Of a stretch of 54,070 nucleotides of DNA, positions 1-10,498 are shown one piece after another (positions within the stretch are counted from its first letter, which is position 1; each line of letters opens with the position of its first letter). Position numbers and translations under genes: made by a program. Source of the DNA: Paenibacillus sp. 598K (GTDB lineage: Bacteria > Bacillota > Bacilli > Paenibacillales > Paenibacillaceae); the NCBI RefSeq assembly GCF_003851045.1, contig NZ_BFBX01000011.1, positions 41,152-95,221 of the forward strand, read 5' to 3'. A model generated the notes under the pieces. That model did no database searches. It was not told where the DNA came from and saw nothing but the letters and a program-made list of their open reading frames with translations.

Positions 1-7
1 CCCGCCG

Positions 8-253
8 ATGCGGCAGGTGCTGAAGCTGCCTGTGTTGTTCTACCGCAAGGTGATCTCCCCGCTCAAGCCGCCGACGTGTCGATTTTATCCGACGTGCTCG
101 GCTTATGCGCTGGAGGCGCTGGAGGTGCACGGCGCGGCCAAGGGGACATGGCTGACGGTGAAGCGGCTATGCAAGTGCCATCCCTTCCACCCGGGCGGGA
201 TCGATCACGTGCCGCCGCCGAGCGGCGAGACGGCGGAGCATCCGCCAGCTTGA
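8..253 (+). CDS. yidD: YidD family membrane protein insertion efficiency factor
   Basis: An 81-residue YidD-family protein, a small amphipathic factor at the inner face of the cytoplasmic membrane that helps YidC/Oxa1-dependent insertion of membrane proteins. The family core is plain: an N-terminal helix ([14 protein letters not shown]), the [15 protein letters not shown] block with two cysteines, and the [10 protein letters not shown] block near the end. The length is normal for the family. The start lies only seven bases into the window, so its ribosome site cannot be judged. It stands alone ahead of the metG leader. The role is taken from the family. Confidence 0.9.
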   Translation: MRQVLKLPVLFYRKVISPLKPPTCRFYPTCSAYALEALEVHGAAKGTWLTVKRLCKCHPFHPGGIDHVPPPSGETAEHPPA

Positions 254-278
254 CGAATCGTCGATCGTCCGGTATATT

Positions 279-307
279 TTGACATAGAGGTAGGGTACAC
301 TTAAGTA
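279..307 (+). promoter_or_regulatory. Probable sigma-A promoter of the metG leader
   Basis: A perfect TTGACA at 279-284 is followed, 17 bases later, by TAAGTA at 302-307, a weak -10. It lies just after yidD and upstream of the T-box leader, which is where the metG transcript should begin. The -35 is convincing and the -10 is not. Confidence 0.45.
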
Positions 308-367
308 ATAGTGACTACGAATTGCATGTTCACAACGTCCGGTGCCTGGCACTGGGCAATAGATATC

Positions 368-645
368 TCTGATGAACGGATGAGTAAGCAGGCAGGCGCA
401 TCGCAGAGAGCCGGAGTTGGTGAGAGCCGGTATGCGCCGCTGCCGAATATGGTCCGGGAGGAGCTGTCGCCGAGCGACTCGCGAGCGATGCGGGGGTTAG
501 GCGCAGCGCGTGTTGCCGGCGTTAGCGGCAGCGCCGCCCTCGGGGCGGCACAAGGAGCCTTTCGCGATCGACGTGCGGAAGGGAATTTGGGTGGTACCGC
601 GTGAGTGATGACTCTCGTCCCATATGTGGACGGGGGTCTTTTTTG
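368..645 (+). promoter_or_regulatory. T-box riboswitch, methionine-type, with terminator
   Basis: A tRNA-sensing leader that should allow metG transcription only when uncharged tRNA-Met accumulates. Visible parts are the Stem I region with GATGAGTA and GAGAGCCGG...GGTGAGAGCCGG (to about 430), a candidate specifier ATG at 449-451 within GAATATGG, and the T-box sequence TTTGGGTGGTACCGCG at 586-601, whose UGG pairs with the tRNA acceptor end. A terminator hairpin follows at about 610-638 with a T run. The methionine reading comes from the specifier and from the downstream gene. The exact 5' end of Stem I is uncertain. Confidence 0.88.
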
Positions 646-668
646 TATTTTTCTGTAGTGATGTATGA

Positions 669-2750
<2,082 letters not shown>

Positions 2751-2767
2751 GTTTTACGTATTGCAGC

Positions 2768-2794
2768 GGGCCCCCTCGTATATGAGGGGGCCTT
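2768..2794 (+). terminator. Intrinsic terminator after metG
   Basis: An inverted repeat GGCCCCCTC-GTATAT-GAGGGGGCC followed by a short T-containing tract, 18 bases after the metG stop codon. Confidence 0.75.
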
Positions 2795-2856
2795 CATACA
2801 TTATGGATATACTGATCATAAGCGCTAGGGCGGGCATTAGAGCGAGGTGGTTTTGG

Positions 2857-2885
2857 TTGACACCGGTACAAGAGCCCGTTATAAT
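2857..2885 (+). promoter_or_regulatory. Consensus sigma-A promoter of the znu operon
   Basis: TTGACA at 2857-2862, a 17-base spacer, and TATAAT at 2880-2885: every position of both hexamers matches the consensus. Such a strong promoter needs repression, and a Zur-like box begins one base after the -10. Confidence 0.85.
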
Positions 2886-2886
2886 C

Positions 2887-2907
2887 TTAACGTAATCCTT
2901 ACGATTA
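2887..2907 (+). promoter_or_regulatory. Zur-like zinc repressor box
   Basis: The core CGTAATCCTTACG (2891-2903) differs at one position from the Bacillus Zur core CGTAATNATTACG, and it is palindromic apart from that. It sits where transcription should start, directly after the -10, so a zinc-loaded Zur dimer would block RNA polymerase. Family knowledge: znuABC-type operons in Bacillota are Zur-controlled. No zur gene is present in this window. Confidence 0.75.
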
Positions 2908-2942
2908 CTAATTAAGATTAACTAGATAAAGGAATGAATGCA

Positions 2943-4136
2943 ATGATAGCAAAGTGGAATCAAATCGGTCGAGGCGCAAAGCGGGCTCTGGTGGCGGTTG
3001 CGCTGCCTGCGCTAGTGCTGGCAGGCTGCGGCAGCAATGATAGCAATGGCGCAGGCAGCAGCGGCTCGGGGAATGAAGTGAAGTCTGAGAGCAAGGTGCA
3101 GGTGATTACGAGCATCTATCCCGTCTATTATCTGGCCAAAGAGATCGGCGGCGAGCATGCCGATGTCGTCAATCTGATCCCGGCTGGCGTCGAGCCGCAT
3201 GACTGGACGCCCGGCAGCAAGGATCTGAAGCGTGCCTCGCAAGCGCAGCTCTTCCTCTATAACGGAGCTGGCCTGGAGGGCTGGGTGGACCAATTCCTGA
3301 AAGGCTTGAACCAGGATGCAACGGTCGTCACGGCAGAGATGAGCGCAGGCATCGAGCTGATTGATGGCGACGGCCATTCCCACAGCCACGAAAGCGAAGA
3401 CGACCATGCGCATGAGGGTGAGGCGGACCACAGCCACGAGGGCGAAGACGAGCATGCGCATGAGGGTGAGGCGGACCACAGCCACGAAGGCGAAGACGAC
3501 CATGCGCATGAGGGCGAGGCGGACCACAGCCACGAGGGCGAAGACGAGCATGCGCACGAAGACGAGGCGCATGCTGGAGAGGCAGCGACCGACGACCATG
3601 GTCACGATCATGGCGGCGTCGATCCGCATACATGGGTGAGCCCCAAGTCGGCCCTGATTATGGCCGAAAATGTCAAGAACAGCTTCGTACAGGTGGATGA
3701 AGCGAACCGCGATGCCTATGAAGCGAACTATGCCGCACTGAAAGGCAAGCTGACGGAGCTCGATAACAAATTTACCGAGCAGTTGTCTACAACCGATCGC
3801 AAGGAAATCGTCACCTCGCATCAGGCGTTCGGTTATTTGAGTCGCGACTACGGGTTGACCGAGTTGTCGATTATGGGCCTCTCGCCGGATGCCGAGCCGC
3901 GAGCGCAGGATCTCAAAAACATCGCTAAATTCGTCGAGGAGCATGGCGTGAAGTATATATTCTTCGAGGAGTTGGTCTCGCCGGAGCTGGCACAGACGTT
4001 GGCCCGGGAAGCGAAGATCGACACGCTTGTGCTGAACCCGATCGAGGGTCTGACGCCGGAGCAGGAGGCGCGCGGCGAGGATTTTATCTCGCTGATGGAG
4101 GCTAATTTGCAAAATCTGATGAAAGCATTACAATAG
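2943..4136 (+). CDS. znuA: Zinc ABC transporter substrate-binding lipoprotein
   Basis: Captures zinc outside the membrane and passes it to ZnuB. It is a 397-residue cluster A-I binding protein. A lipoprotein signal peptide with lipobox LVLAGC is followed by ITSIYPVYYLAKEIGG and PAGVEPHDWTP, whose histidine is a zinc ligand. A very long His/Asp/Glu-rich loop spans nucleotides ~3380-3625. GVDPHTWVSP, TSHQAFGYLSRDYGL and the C-terminal lobe complete the fold. The loop is built from 48-bp tandem repeats (separate entry). An ATG lies at 2934, but AAAGGA at 2928-2933 is spaced properly only for the ATG at 2943. First gene of the operon, behind the Zur-like box. Manganese-type homologues usually lack such a His loop, which favours zinc. 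Confidence 0.93.
   Translation: MIAKWNQIGRGAKRALVAVALPALVLAGCGSNDSNGAGSSGSGNEVKSESKVQVITSIYPVYYLAKEIGGEHADVVNLIPAGVEPHDWTPGSKDLKRASQAQLFLYNGAGLEGWVDQFLKGLNQDATVVTAEMSAGIELIDGDGHSHSHESEDDHAHEGEADHSHEGEDEHAHEGEADHSHEGEDDHAHEGEADHSHEGEDEHAHEDEAHAGEAATDDHGHDHGGVDPHTWVSPKSALIMAENVKNSFVQVDEANRDAYEANYAALKGKLTELDNKFTEQLSTTDRKEIVTSHQAFGYLSRDYGLTELSIMGLSPDAEPRAQDLKNIAKFVEEHGVKYIFFEELVSPELAQTLAREAKIDTLVLNPIEGLTPEQEARGEDFISLMEANLQNLMKALQ
3396..3587 (+). repeat. 48-bp tandem repeats coding the His-rich loop of ZnuA
   Basis: Three nearly identical 48-bp units (3396-3443, 3444-3491, 3492-3539) and a diverged fourth (3540-3587). Each full unit codes for 16 residues of the form EDDHAHEGEADHSHEG, with four histidines. 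Units alternate between GAC and GAG at the third codon (D or E), suggesting a duplicated 96-bp super-unit. In frame, so copy-number change would lengthen or shorten the metal-binding loop without breaking the gene. Confidence 0.9.
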
Positions 4137-4206
4137 AGAGAGTACAAGAGGCCTAGCGGAAGCTTGCGAGAGCGCAGTGCGTGCCGTAGGAAAGGAGAGA
4201 GTGGCG

Positions 4207-5019
4207 ATGGATAAGCGGCCGGATGTATCCCGAAATGCCGGGGGCGCGTGTCATCAGGATATTATTACGATTCGAGGCGTCTCCTTCTCCTATGAGCAGA
4301 AGCGGGTGATCGAAAATCTCGACTTCTCCGTCAAGGAGCGTGACTTCGTGGGCCTGATCGGCTCCAACGGCGCGGGCAAGACGACGCTGCTGCGGATGAT
4401 CGTCGGCTTGCTGAAGCCGGAGCAGGGCTCGATCTCCCTGTTCGGCGAGCCGGCCGACCGGTTCAAGCAATGGGAGCGGATCGGCTATGTGCCGCAGAAG
4501 AACTCCTTTAACCCGCTCTTCCCGACGACGGTGCGCGAGGTTGTCATGTCCGGGCTGTACGGTCGCAAAAAGCTGTTCCAGCGGATCACCCGGGCCGACG
4601 CCGGCAAGGCTGACGATGCGATGCATGCGATGCGGATCGAGGATCTGGCCGACAAGCGGATCGGTCAGCTGTCTGGCGGCCAGCAGCAGCGGGCTTTCCT
4701 GGCGAGGGCGATGATCAACAACCCGTCGCTGTTGATCCTGGACGAGCCGACGGTAGGCATCGATGCGGAGACGCAGGAGAATTTTTTTCACATGATCAAG
4801 CATATGCATAAGCATCACAACATTACGTTCCTGATGGTCTCCCACGATATGGACATGATCCGCTCGTATCTGGGAGAGGAGCCGCTGCAGCAGAACGGCA
4901 AGCTGAAGTTTTATGTCAAGCATACCCACGAGTTGGACAACTGTCGGGAGACGGACCTGACGCACAGCTTGCGGGATTTGCGGAAGTCGCTTGACGAACG
5001 GCAGCCGGTGCCAAGCTAG
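4207..5019 (+). CDS. znuC: Zinc ABC transporter ATP-binding protein
   Basis: The ATPase that powers zinc import through ZnuB. The 270 residues include Walker A GSNGAGKTT, a Q-loop near YVPQKN, signature LSGGQQQR, Walker B LLILDEPTVGID and the switch histidine in VSHD. The C-terminal tail contains HTHELDNC, a possible metal-sensing region as seen in some ZnuC proteins (inference). The start is set at the ATG at 4207, with GGAG at 4194-4197 properly spaced; an upstream in-frame ATG at 4177 has no such site. It lies about 70 bases after znuA and just before znuB in the same operon. Confidence 0.93.
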   Translation: MDKRPDVSRNAGGACHQDIITIRGVSFSYEQKRVIENLDFSVKERDFVGLIGSNGAGKTTLLRMIVGLLKPEQGSISLFGEPADRFKQWERIGYVPQKNSFNPLFPTTVREVVMSGLYGRKKLFQRITRADAGKADDAMHAMRIEDLADKRIGQLSGGQQQRAFLARAMINNPSLLILDEPTVGIDAETQENFFHMIKHMHKHHNITFLMVSHDMDMIRSYLGEEPLQQNGKLKFYVKHTHELDNCRETDLTHSLRDLRKSLDERQPVPS

Positions 5020-5056
5020 GCAATGTTTGCCGACGGGGAAGGAAGGACTTGCACAA

Positions 5057-5860
5057 GTGGATATATTATCGTTTGACTTTTTTCAACGGGCCTTGGCCGG
5101 CGGTGTGCTTATTGGCATTACAGCCCCCTTACTGGGGCTTTTTCTTGTGCTTCGACGTCTGGCGATGATCGGCGATACGCTCGCTCACGTCTCCATCGCC
5201 GGAGTGGCGCTTGGCTTCCTGCTAGGCGTCTACCCGATTGCGATGGGACTAGTGTTTGCGCTGATTGCATCCTTTGCTATCGAAAAGCTGCGCCGCACGT
5301 ACAAGACGTATGCAGAGCTCTCCATCGCGATCATTATGTCGGGCGGCGTGGCGCTTGCCTCGATGCTGTTCACGATCGGTGTCGGCTTTAACGTGAACAT
5401 TACCAGCTATCTGTTCGGCAGCATCTACACGCTCGCCAACGAGGACTTGATCGTCATCGCCGTCGTCACGGTGCTGGTGCTGGCCGCCGTCTTCATTCAT
5501 TACAAGGAGCTGTTCCTGCTCACCTTCGACGAGGATGCGGCTGCCGTTAACGGTTTGCCTGTGCGTTACTTTAATATTATGATTAGTGTGATGACCGCGC
5601 TCGTCATCAGCGCCTCGATCAAGCTGGTCGGCGCCTTGCTGGTGTCTGCGCTGCTGACGATCCCGGCCGCTTGCAGCTTGATCATCGCCAGGAGCTTCAA
5701 GCAATCGATCGTCATTGTCGTCCTGATCGCCGAGCTGGCGATGATCGGCGGACTGATGATGGCGGGCATCTGGAATCTCGCTCCGGGCGCGACAATCGTG
5801 CTGCTGTTGATCGCTGTACTGATACTGCTCATGCTGGTCAAGCGCGGGTTGCGCATTTGA
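5057..5860 (+). CDS. znuB: Zinc ABC transporter permease
   Basis: Membrane channel of the zinc importer, an ABC-3 family permease of 267 residues with about eight hydrophobic segments. Family landmarks include LRRLAMIGDTLAHVSIAGVA near the N terminus and KLVGALLVSALLTIPAA near residue 195. The GTG at 5057 is chosen as start because GGAAGGAAGG (5037-5047) precedes it at good spacing and because the protein then begins with the usual short N-terminal helix. It is the third gene of the operon. Zinc specificity rests on ZnuA and the Zur-like box; the permease alone could equally be a manganese type. Confidence 0.92.
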   Translation: MDILSFDFFQRALAGGVLIGITAPLLGLFLVLRRLAMIGDTLAHVSIAGVALGFLLGVYPIAMGLVFALIASFAIEKLRRTYKTYAELSIAIIMSGGVALASMLFTIGVGFNVNITSYLFGSIYTLANEDLIVIAVVTVLVLAAVFIHYKELFLLTFDEDAAAVNGLPVRYFNIMISVMTALVISASIKLVGALLVSALLTIPAACSLIIARSFKQSIVIVVLIAELAMIGGLMMAGIWNLAPGATIVLLLIAVLILLMLVKRGLRI

Positions 5861-5891
5861 TCGACTATTTTATTCGAGGAGGGGACTTGCT

Positions 5892-6599
5892 GTGGATTTG
5901 AATATTTGGCTGGCCTTCGGGGCTGGATTCCTGTCGTTCATCTCCCCCTGCTGCCTGCCGCTCTATCCATCCTATCTCTCCTATATTACAGGGATCTCCG
6001 TCACCGATCTCAAGGCCGAACGGCGGACCCGGGATGTCCGGCTCCGCACGATGATACATACGTTTTTCTTTATGATCGGCTTCAGCATCGTGTTCTACAC
6101 GCTGAGCTACGGCACGAGCGCCTTTGGCGACTTTTTCCGCGACTACGAGCAGTTGATCCGTCAGGTGTCGGCGATTATGATCGTCGTGCTCGGGCTCGTG
6201 CTGATTGGCTTCTGGCAGCCGAGGTTCCTTATGAAGGAGCGCAAGATGGACGTTCAGCTCGGCAAGAAGAGCTACCTCGGCTCGGTCATTTTCGGCATCG
6301 GCTTCTCGGCCGGCTGGTCGCCGTGCGTCGGCCCGATTCTGAGCGCGATCCTGCTGTTGGCCGCCACCAACCCCGGCACCTGGTTTGGACTGACGACCGC
6401 GTATGCGCTTGGCTTTGCGATTCCGTTTTTCGTGCTGGCGTTTTTCATCGGCTCGACACGGTGGATCCTGAAGTATTCGTCGACGATCATGAAGATCGGC
6501 GGCGGCGTAATGATCCTGATGGGCATCCTGCTGTTCACCGATCAGATGTCGCGACTGACCGTCTGGCTCAATCAGTTTGCACCGTCCTGGATGGGATAG
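5892..6599 (+). CDS. ccdA: CcdA-type thiol-disulfide transporter, cytochrome c biogenesis
   Basis: A 235-residue DsbD/CcdA-family polytopic membrane protein that carries reducing equivalents from cytosolic thioredoxin across the membrane, for haem attachment to apocytochrome c and, in Bacillus, for spore cortex synthesis. Two redox cysteine sites are visible: FISPCCLPLYPSYLSY in the first helix and GWSPCVGPIL in the fourth. Six membrane segments are apparent. The start is GTG with GAGGAGGGGA upstream. It lies 31 bases after znuB on the same strand with no terminator, so it is probably read from the znu promoter. Its stop is seven bases from the end of the convergent splB. Confidence 0.9.
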   Translation: MDLNIWLAFGAGFLSFISPCCLPLYPSYLSYITGISVTDLKAERRTRDVRLRTMIHTFFFMIGFSIVFYTLSYGTSAFGDFFRDYEQLIRQVSAIMIVVLGLVLIGFWQPRFLMKERKMDVQLGKKSYLGSVIFGIGFSAGWSPCVGPILSAILLLAATNPGTWFGLTTAYALGFAIPFFVLAFFIGSTRWILKYSSTIMKIGGGVMILMGILLFTDQMSRLTVWLNQFAPSWMG

Positions 6600-6606
6600 A
6601 GGTCGC

Positions 6607-7677
6607 CTACGTGAAATAATCGATTTCCGCCTGCGGGAAATGCTCGAAGATGCGCTCCGATAAAAACATGCGGAGCGCATCCGCTTTTTCATCGGGATAG
6701 ACGTATTTGCCCTGACCCCAGCGGCCCCACTTGTACTTGCGCTTTTCGATGTCCATCTCCAGCTTGGTTTTCGGGTAACGCCTGTCGATGACGTTTTTGG
6801 CCGTCTTGGTGAAGCGGTGCTGGATCAGCTCGAAGGTAAGGCCGTGCGTCGCCTCCTCGGGCAGCGCTTCGGCAAGCTTGGCGATCAACTCGCCGTAGCC
6901 TTCCTCCCAGCCGTCGTACCAAATAATCGGTGCGATGATGAAGCCGAGCGGGTATCCGGCATGGGCGACCTTGGCTGCCGCCTCGATACGTTGCTCGAAG
7001 CGGGAGGTCGCCGGCTCGAAGTGCTTGATCACATAAGCGCTGTTGACGCTGAAGCGGATTCGCGTATGGCCGTTGTGCCGGGCGTCGAGCAGCGAGTCGA
7101 CATGATGGAACTTGGTCACAAACCGCAGACGTCCGTGCTCCTGCTGCGCCATAAATTCGATCAGCTCGCGCAGGCTGCCGGTGATCGGCTCCAGACCTAC
7201 GGGATCGGAAGTGCAAGCCGCCTCGAAGCGAGTAATCTCGGGCTTGCGCTCCTCGATGTAGTCGCGCGCGGCATCCATAATTTCATTTGTATTAACATAG
7301 ACGCGGATATACGGCTTGGCGCCCAGCGTCGTCTGCAGGTAGCAGTAGTGGCAGTGCCCCATGCAGCCGGTGGCGATCGGGATGGCGTATTCCGCCGAAG
7401 GCTTGGACTGGTCGAACTTAAGCGTCTTGCGCACGCCGACGACAAGCGTCCGCTTGGCGATCTTGTACTGCTCCAGCTCGCCCTCGCCGGGCAGGTTGGT
7501 GATCCGGTTATGCGAGGTGGTCATCCGCAGCGGGATGCCCTGCTCCTCGACCCAGCGATAGATCTGTTGGCCCTTGGGATAGTCCAGCGCGCCAGGCTCA
7601 AAATAGACCAGCTCGGGTACAAACGATTCGTGCAGCTTGCTTTTGCGGGGTCGCTGAGGCGTCTCCGTCGTTGACAT
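6607..7677 (-). CDS. splB: Spore photoproduct lyase (radical SAM)
   Basis: Repairs 5-thyminyl-5,6-dihydrothymine in DNA of germinating spores. Of its 356 residues, the radical-SAM cluster cysteines are C105, C109 and C112 in GCMGHCHYC. The catalytic hydrogen-donor cysteine, equivalent to C141 of B. subtilis, is C155 in EAACTSDP. The length agrees with the family (about 340-350). GGAGGG precedes the ATG. In B. subtilis splB is forespore-expressed; no clear sigma-G promoter could be picked out here. Divergent from mntR, convergent with ccdA. Confidence 0.96.
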   Translation of the reverse strand: MSTTETPQRPRKSKLHESFVPELVYFEPGALDYPKGQQIYRWVEEQGIPLRMTTSHNRITNLPGEGELEQYKIAKRTLVVGVRKTLKFDQSKPSAEYAIPIATGCMGHCHYCYLQTTLGAKPYIRVYVNTNEIMDAARDYIEERKPEITRFEAACTSDPVGLEPITGSLRELIEFMAQQEHGRLRFVTKFHHVDSLLDARHNGHTRIRFSVNSAYVIKHFEPATSRFEQRIEAAAKVAHAGYPLGFIIAPIIWYDGWEEGYGELIAKLAEALPEEATHGLTFELIQHRFTKTAKNVIDRRYPKTKLEMDIEKRKYKWGRWGQGKYVYPDEKADALRMFLSERIFEHFPQAEIDYFT

Positions 7678-7770
7678 GGCTTGGCCCTCCTAGGAATGGA
7701 TGATGGCTTGCTTGCCGTTAGTGTACGGAGCCGGATGGGGCTACAGTCATGGAAGATGCAGGCGGCGAGG

Positions 7771-7800
7771 TTGCTATGCGGGCTAATAACAGTGTATGAT
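7771..7800 (+). promoter_or_regulatory. Probable mntR promoter
   Basis: TTGCTA at 7771-7776, an 18-base spacer and TATGAT at 7795-7800, ending 55 bases before the mntR start. Four of six and five of six consensus positions. Confidence 0.5.
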
Positions 7801-7854
7801 ACTAAGAGCAACACCGTTGATAGGTGGAATGAAGCAAGTGAGGGGGAGCTTTCG

Positions 7855-8277
7855 ATGCCTACTCCGAGCATGGAAGACTACTTGGAGAGAATCTATAAAT
7901 TAATCGACGAAAAGGGCTATGCCCGTGTCTCGGATATCGCCGAAGGTTTGGAGGTTCATCCCTCATCGGTCACCAAGATGATCCAGAAACTGGACAAGGA
8001 CAAATATCTGATCTACGAAAAATACCGCGGACTGATGCTGACCAATAAGGGCAAAAAAATCGGCAAACGTCTGATGGACCGGCATCAGTTGCTGGAAGAC
8101 TTCCTGTCGACAATCGGTGTGCAGGAAGCCAATATTTATACCGATGTTGAAGGCATCGAGCATCATCTCAGCTGGGACTCGATTACATGCATCGAATCGC
8201 TGGTCGAATATTTCCGTGCCGATCCGACACGGCTGGACGAGCTCCGGCAAGTCCGGGCCAGCCTGGATACGGAGTAA
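7855..8277 (+). CDS. mntR: Manganese transport regulator MntR
   Basis: A DtxR/MntR-family repressor that shuts off manganese uptake when bound to Mn(II). At 140 residues it has the short, MntR-type form. [17 protein letters not shown] carries the conserved N-terminal metal-site Asp. A winged helix follows ([18 protein letters not shown]), then a dimerisation domain with metal ligands in [16 protein letters not shown] (Glu, His, His). The ATG at 7855 fits the family N terminus and has AGGGGGA before it; longer readings add non-homologous residues. In B. subtilis mntR (yqhN) is likewise next to the yqhP-yqhQ genes. Confidence 0.95.
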   Translation: MPTPSMEDYLERIYKLIDEKGYARVSDIAEGLEVHPSSVTKMIQKLDKDKYLIYEKYRGLMLTNKGKKIGKRLMDRHQLLEDFLSTIGVQEANIYTDVEGIEHHLSWDSITCIESLVEYFRADPTRLDELRQVRASLDTE

Positions 8278-8286
8278 TCTACATAG

Positions 8287-8332
8287 AAAGGGCAGTCGAG
8301 ACGGAAGTACTATCCGTCTCGACTGCCCTTTT
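8287..8332. terminator. Bidirectional terminator between mntR and yqhP
   Basis: A long inverted repeat (AAAGGGCAGTCGAGACGGA ... TCCGTCTCGACTGCCCTTT) with a T run on one side and an A run on the other, between convergent genes. Confidence 0.85.
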
Positions 8333-8373
8333 GCGTGCGGTAATCAAGCGATGAAGCGACCATGCAGTTGTGC

Positions 8374-8694
8374 TTAGTGATACTTCGGCAGATCGTCATC
8401 GTCTTTGCCGCCCTCGATGACCCGGAACGGGATATTCTTGCGGGCGGGCTTGGTCTTGGCTTGCATCTTCTGCGCAGTACGCGCCGAAGGCTTGATCTGC
8501 GGACGCTTGGCTCTCCCGGACTGACGGCCGAACCATCGATCAGGCGGGAACTTGTAGAGCAGGAAGATGACGCCAAACACGGCTGCGCCGATAATCAGAA
8601 ACGAAGGGTCTCTGGCGATCGAGGTGATCAGACCAATCACGAGCAGCACAACAATAATGATCACGCCGGGATGATATCTCCGCACTTGCAGCAC
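8374..8694 (-). CDS. yqhP: Small membrane protein, YqhP/SA1362-like
   Basis: A 106-residue protein with two adjacent membrane segments (VIIIVVLLVIGLI and FLIIGAAVFGVIFLLY), a basic stretch rich in Lys/Arg/Pro, and an acidic tail GGKDDDDLPKYH. Its topology and its place next to yqhQ match B. subtilis YqhP (SA1362 family); function unknown. The GTG at 8694 follows GAGAGGAT so closely that the GTG at 8685 could be the real start. It probably shares a transcript with yqhQ. Confidence 0.75.
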   Translation of the reverse strand: MLQVRRYHPGVIIIVVLLVIGLITSIARDPSFLIIGAAVFGVIFLLYKFPPDRWFGRQSGRAKRPQIKPSARTAQKMQAKTKPARKNIPFRVIEGGKDDDDLPKYH

Positions 8695-8731
8695 ATCCTC
8701 TCTTCGAATATCCAGCTCGCCTGATCTCGCC

Positions 8732-9775
8732 TTATACGGCGGACTGTCCGAGCTTTGGCTCAGCCATCTGGCCGTCCAGCTCGCGCATCCGGTTGAAGGA
8801 GGCGATCGAGACGGCGACTTGATCGTCGGTAGGTTCCTTAGTCGTCAGCTTCTGCAGCCACAAGCCGGGATAGCCGAGAAAGCGGAGCACGGGCGTATCG
8901 CGCAGCGCATTGGTGAAGCGAAGCGCTTCATAAGAGACGCCAAGTACGAGCGGCAGCAGCAGGACGCGCAGATAGACGCGCTGCCAGAGCGAATCCCACT
9001 GGAAAAACGAGTAGACGATTACACCGATGATGACCGATAAAATAATGAAGCTGCTGCCGCAGCGATAATGAAGCCGTGTATACTTCTGGACGTTTTTGAC
9101 CGTCAGCTCCTCGCCCGCTTCGTAGGCGCTAATCACTTTGTGCTCAGCTCCGTGATACTGGAACAGACGCTTGACGATCGGTGTCAGCGAGATGAGATAC
9201 AGGTAAGTCAGCAGGAAGATGATCTTGATCAGGCCCTCGATCAGATTGTGCACGAAGATGCTAAAGCTGCTGCCGAAGATAAGTTCCTCCAGCACGGCCG
9301 GGACGACCGTAAATACGAGCTTTCCAAAAACAAAGGAGAGCACGCCCATGACGGCGACGCCAAGAATCATTGTCAAATTCCATCCGGATTTTTCTTCTTT
9401 TTTGGGCGGAGCGGCGGCTTGCGCCGTCTGTTCTTGCTTGCCCTCTGACTCACCCTCGTCCTCCGCGTACGCCTCGGCAGAGAAGTTGAGATGCTGGGAG
9501 CCTTTGGCGCTTGATTCGACGATGCCGACGACACCGCGTACGAGCGGGATCTTTTTCAGGTTCTGAACCCAGCGAGGGGAGGACTTGGGAACCTCGTAGA
9601 AGACGATATCATTGTTTTTGCGGCGCACGGCCGTGACGTTCACATGTTTGCCAGCAAACATGACGCCCTCGATCACAGCCTGTCCGCCATATATAGCTTT
9701 GCTGTCTTGCGGCAAGAGTGGGTCACCATCCTCATTAGTTTCTTTCCTTCCATTGTACTTGATTCGGCGTCGCAT
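8732..9775 (-). CDS. yqhQ: DUF1385 membrane protein YqhQ
   Basis: A conserved DUF1385 membrane protein of unknown biochemical role. Visible are IYGGQAVIEGVMFAGK near the N terminus, a charged Ala/Glu/Lys linker around residues 100-125, several membrane helices, and the family block YHGAEHKVISAYEAGEEL followed by CGSSFI. This protein has an extra ~25 residues before IYGGQAVIEGV compared with B. subtilis. The start is unsure: ATG at 9775 or TTG at 9781, neither with a good ribosome site. Order yqhQ-yqhR-aroQ-papA-efp is as in B. subtilis, except that here yqhQ is divergent from yqhR. Confidence 0.88.
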   Translation of the reverse strand: MRRRIKYNGRKETNEDGDPLLPQDSKAIYGGQAVIEGVMFAGKHVNVTAVRRKNNDIVFYEVPKSSPRWVQNLKKIPLVRGVVGIVESSAKGSQHLNFSAEAYAEDEGESEGKQEQTAQAAAPPKKEEKSGWNLTMILGVAVMGVLSFVFGKLVFTVVPAVLEELIFGSSFSIFVHNLIEGLIKIIFLLTYLYLISLTPIVKRLFQYHGAEHKVISAYEAGEELTVKNVQKYTRLHYRCGSSFIILSVIIGVIVYSFFQWDSLWQRVYLRVLLLPLVLGVSYEALRFTNALRDTPVLRFLGYPGLWLQKLTTKEPTDDQVAVSIASFNRMRELDGQMAEPKLGQSAV

Positions 9776-9886
9776 TGCCAATTCGATCTGAGGCGTCCAC
9801 GGCAGGCGTATGAGCCAGGCCGCGCTTGTCGCATACTAACCTTCGTAGGCGCAGAAGAGCAACTTCGAGTCAAGGAGGATGGAGCT

Positions 9887-10411
9887 GTGACAAAGACGAA
9901 AAAAAGAGAAAAACGCGAGCGCAACCAAACGAATCCATGGACCTATTGTCTGGTGCTCGGCATGTATGCCGGTCTGCTTTGGGGTGTAGTCCGCTGGCTT
10001 ATGCATCTGGTCAATTTCACATCGGTTGTGCCTGGATTTTTGGTCGAGCCGTTTTTCCGTCGCTCGTTTTTGGAGACATACTGGGGCGTCCTGATCGGGA
10101 TCGGCAGCTTTATTGTATTCTCGATTATTGCCGCCTATGTATACAAAGGCTTGCTGGGGCGCTTTAGCGGTCCGTGGGCGGGCGTTATCTACGGCGTGCT
10201 CTGGTGGGGCGTCCTGTTCGCCGCTGTGGGACCGATGATTGGGCTGATGGCGCCAATTCCCCGACTGGGCTGGAATACGGTCATCGCAGAGCTTTGTTTT
10301 TTTGCGGTGTGGGGTCTTTTCATCGGCTATACGATCGCCTTCGAGTTCAATGAAGTGACGGCTCGCGAGCCGATGGGCGCCAAGCTCGGGTCTTCCGGCA
10401 AGCCTTCATAG
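9887..10411 (+). CDS. yqhR: YqhR-like conserved membrane protein
   Basis: A 174-residue protein with a basic cytosolic N terminus (KTKKREKRERN) and four membrane segments, including WTYCLVLGMYAGLLWGVV and GVIYGVLWWGVLFAAVGPMI. It matches B. subtilis YqhR in size, topology and position just before aroQ. The function is unknown. The GTG at 9887 follows AAGGAGG (9872-9878) at ideal spacing, so the in-frame ATG at 9644 is not used. No catalytic motif is visible. Confidence 0.85.
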   Translation: MTKTKKREKRERNQTNPWTYCLVLGMYAGLLWGVVRWLMHLVNFTSVVPGFLVEPFFRRSFLETYWGVLIGIGSFIVFSIIAAYVYKGLLGRFSGPWAGVIYGVLWWGVLFAAVGPMIGLMAPIPRLGWNTVIAELCFFAVWGLFIGYTIAFEFNEVTAREPMGAKLGSSGKPS

Positions 10412-10498
10412 GAAACGCTTCTCAAAACCGCGGCTCCTGTGGTAAAATGGCAAGTGATTCTTGGAATCAGACAGCTAATCCATCAGGAGGTGTCCGAA

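Noticed and set aside
3361..3639. The regular 48-bp repeats taken as a CRISPR-like array.
   Set aside because: Units are directly adjacent without spacers and keep the znuA reading frame.
3012..4112. A 366-codon minus-strand frame opposite znuA.
   Set aside because: Mirror of the znuA codons and its repeats; hydrophobic repeats in it are only the reverse of His/Asp/Glu codons.
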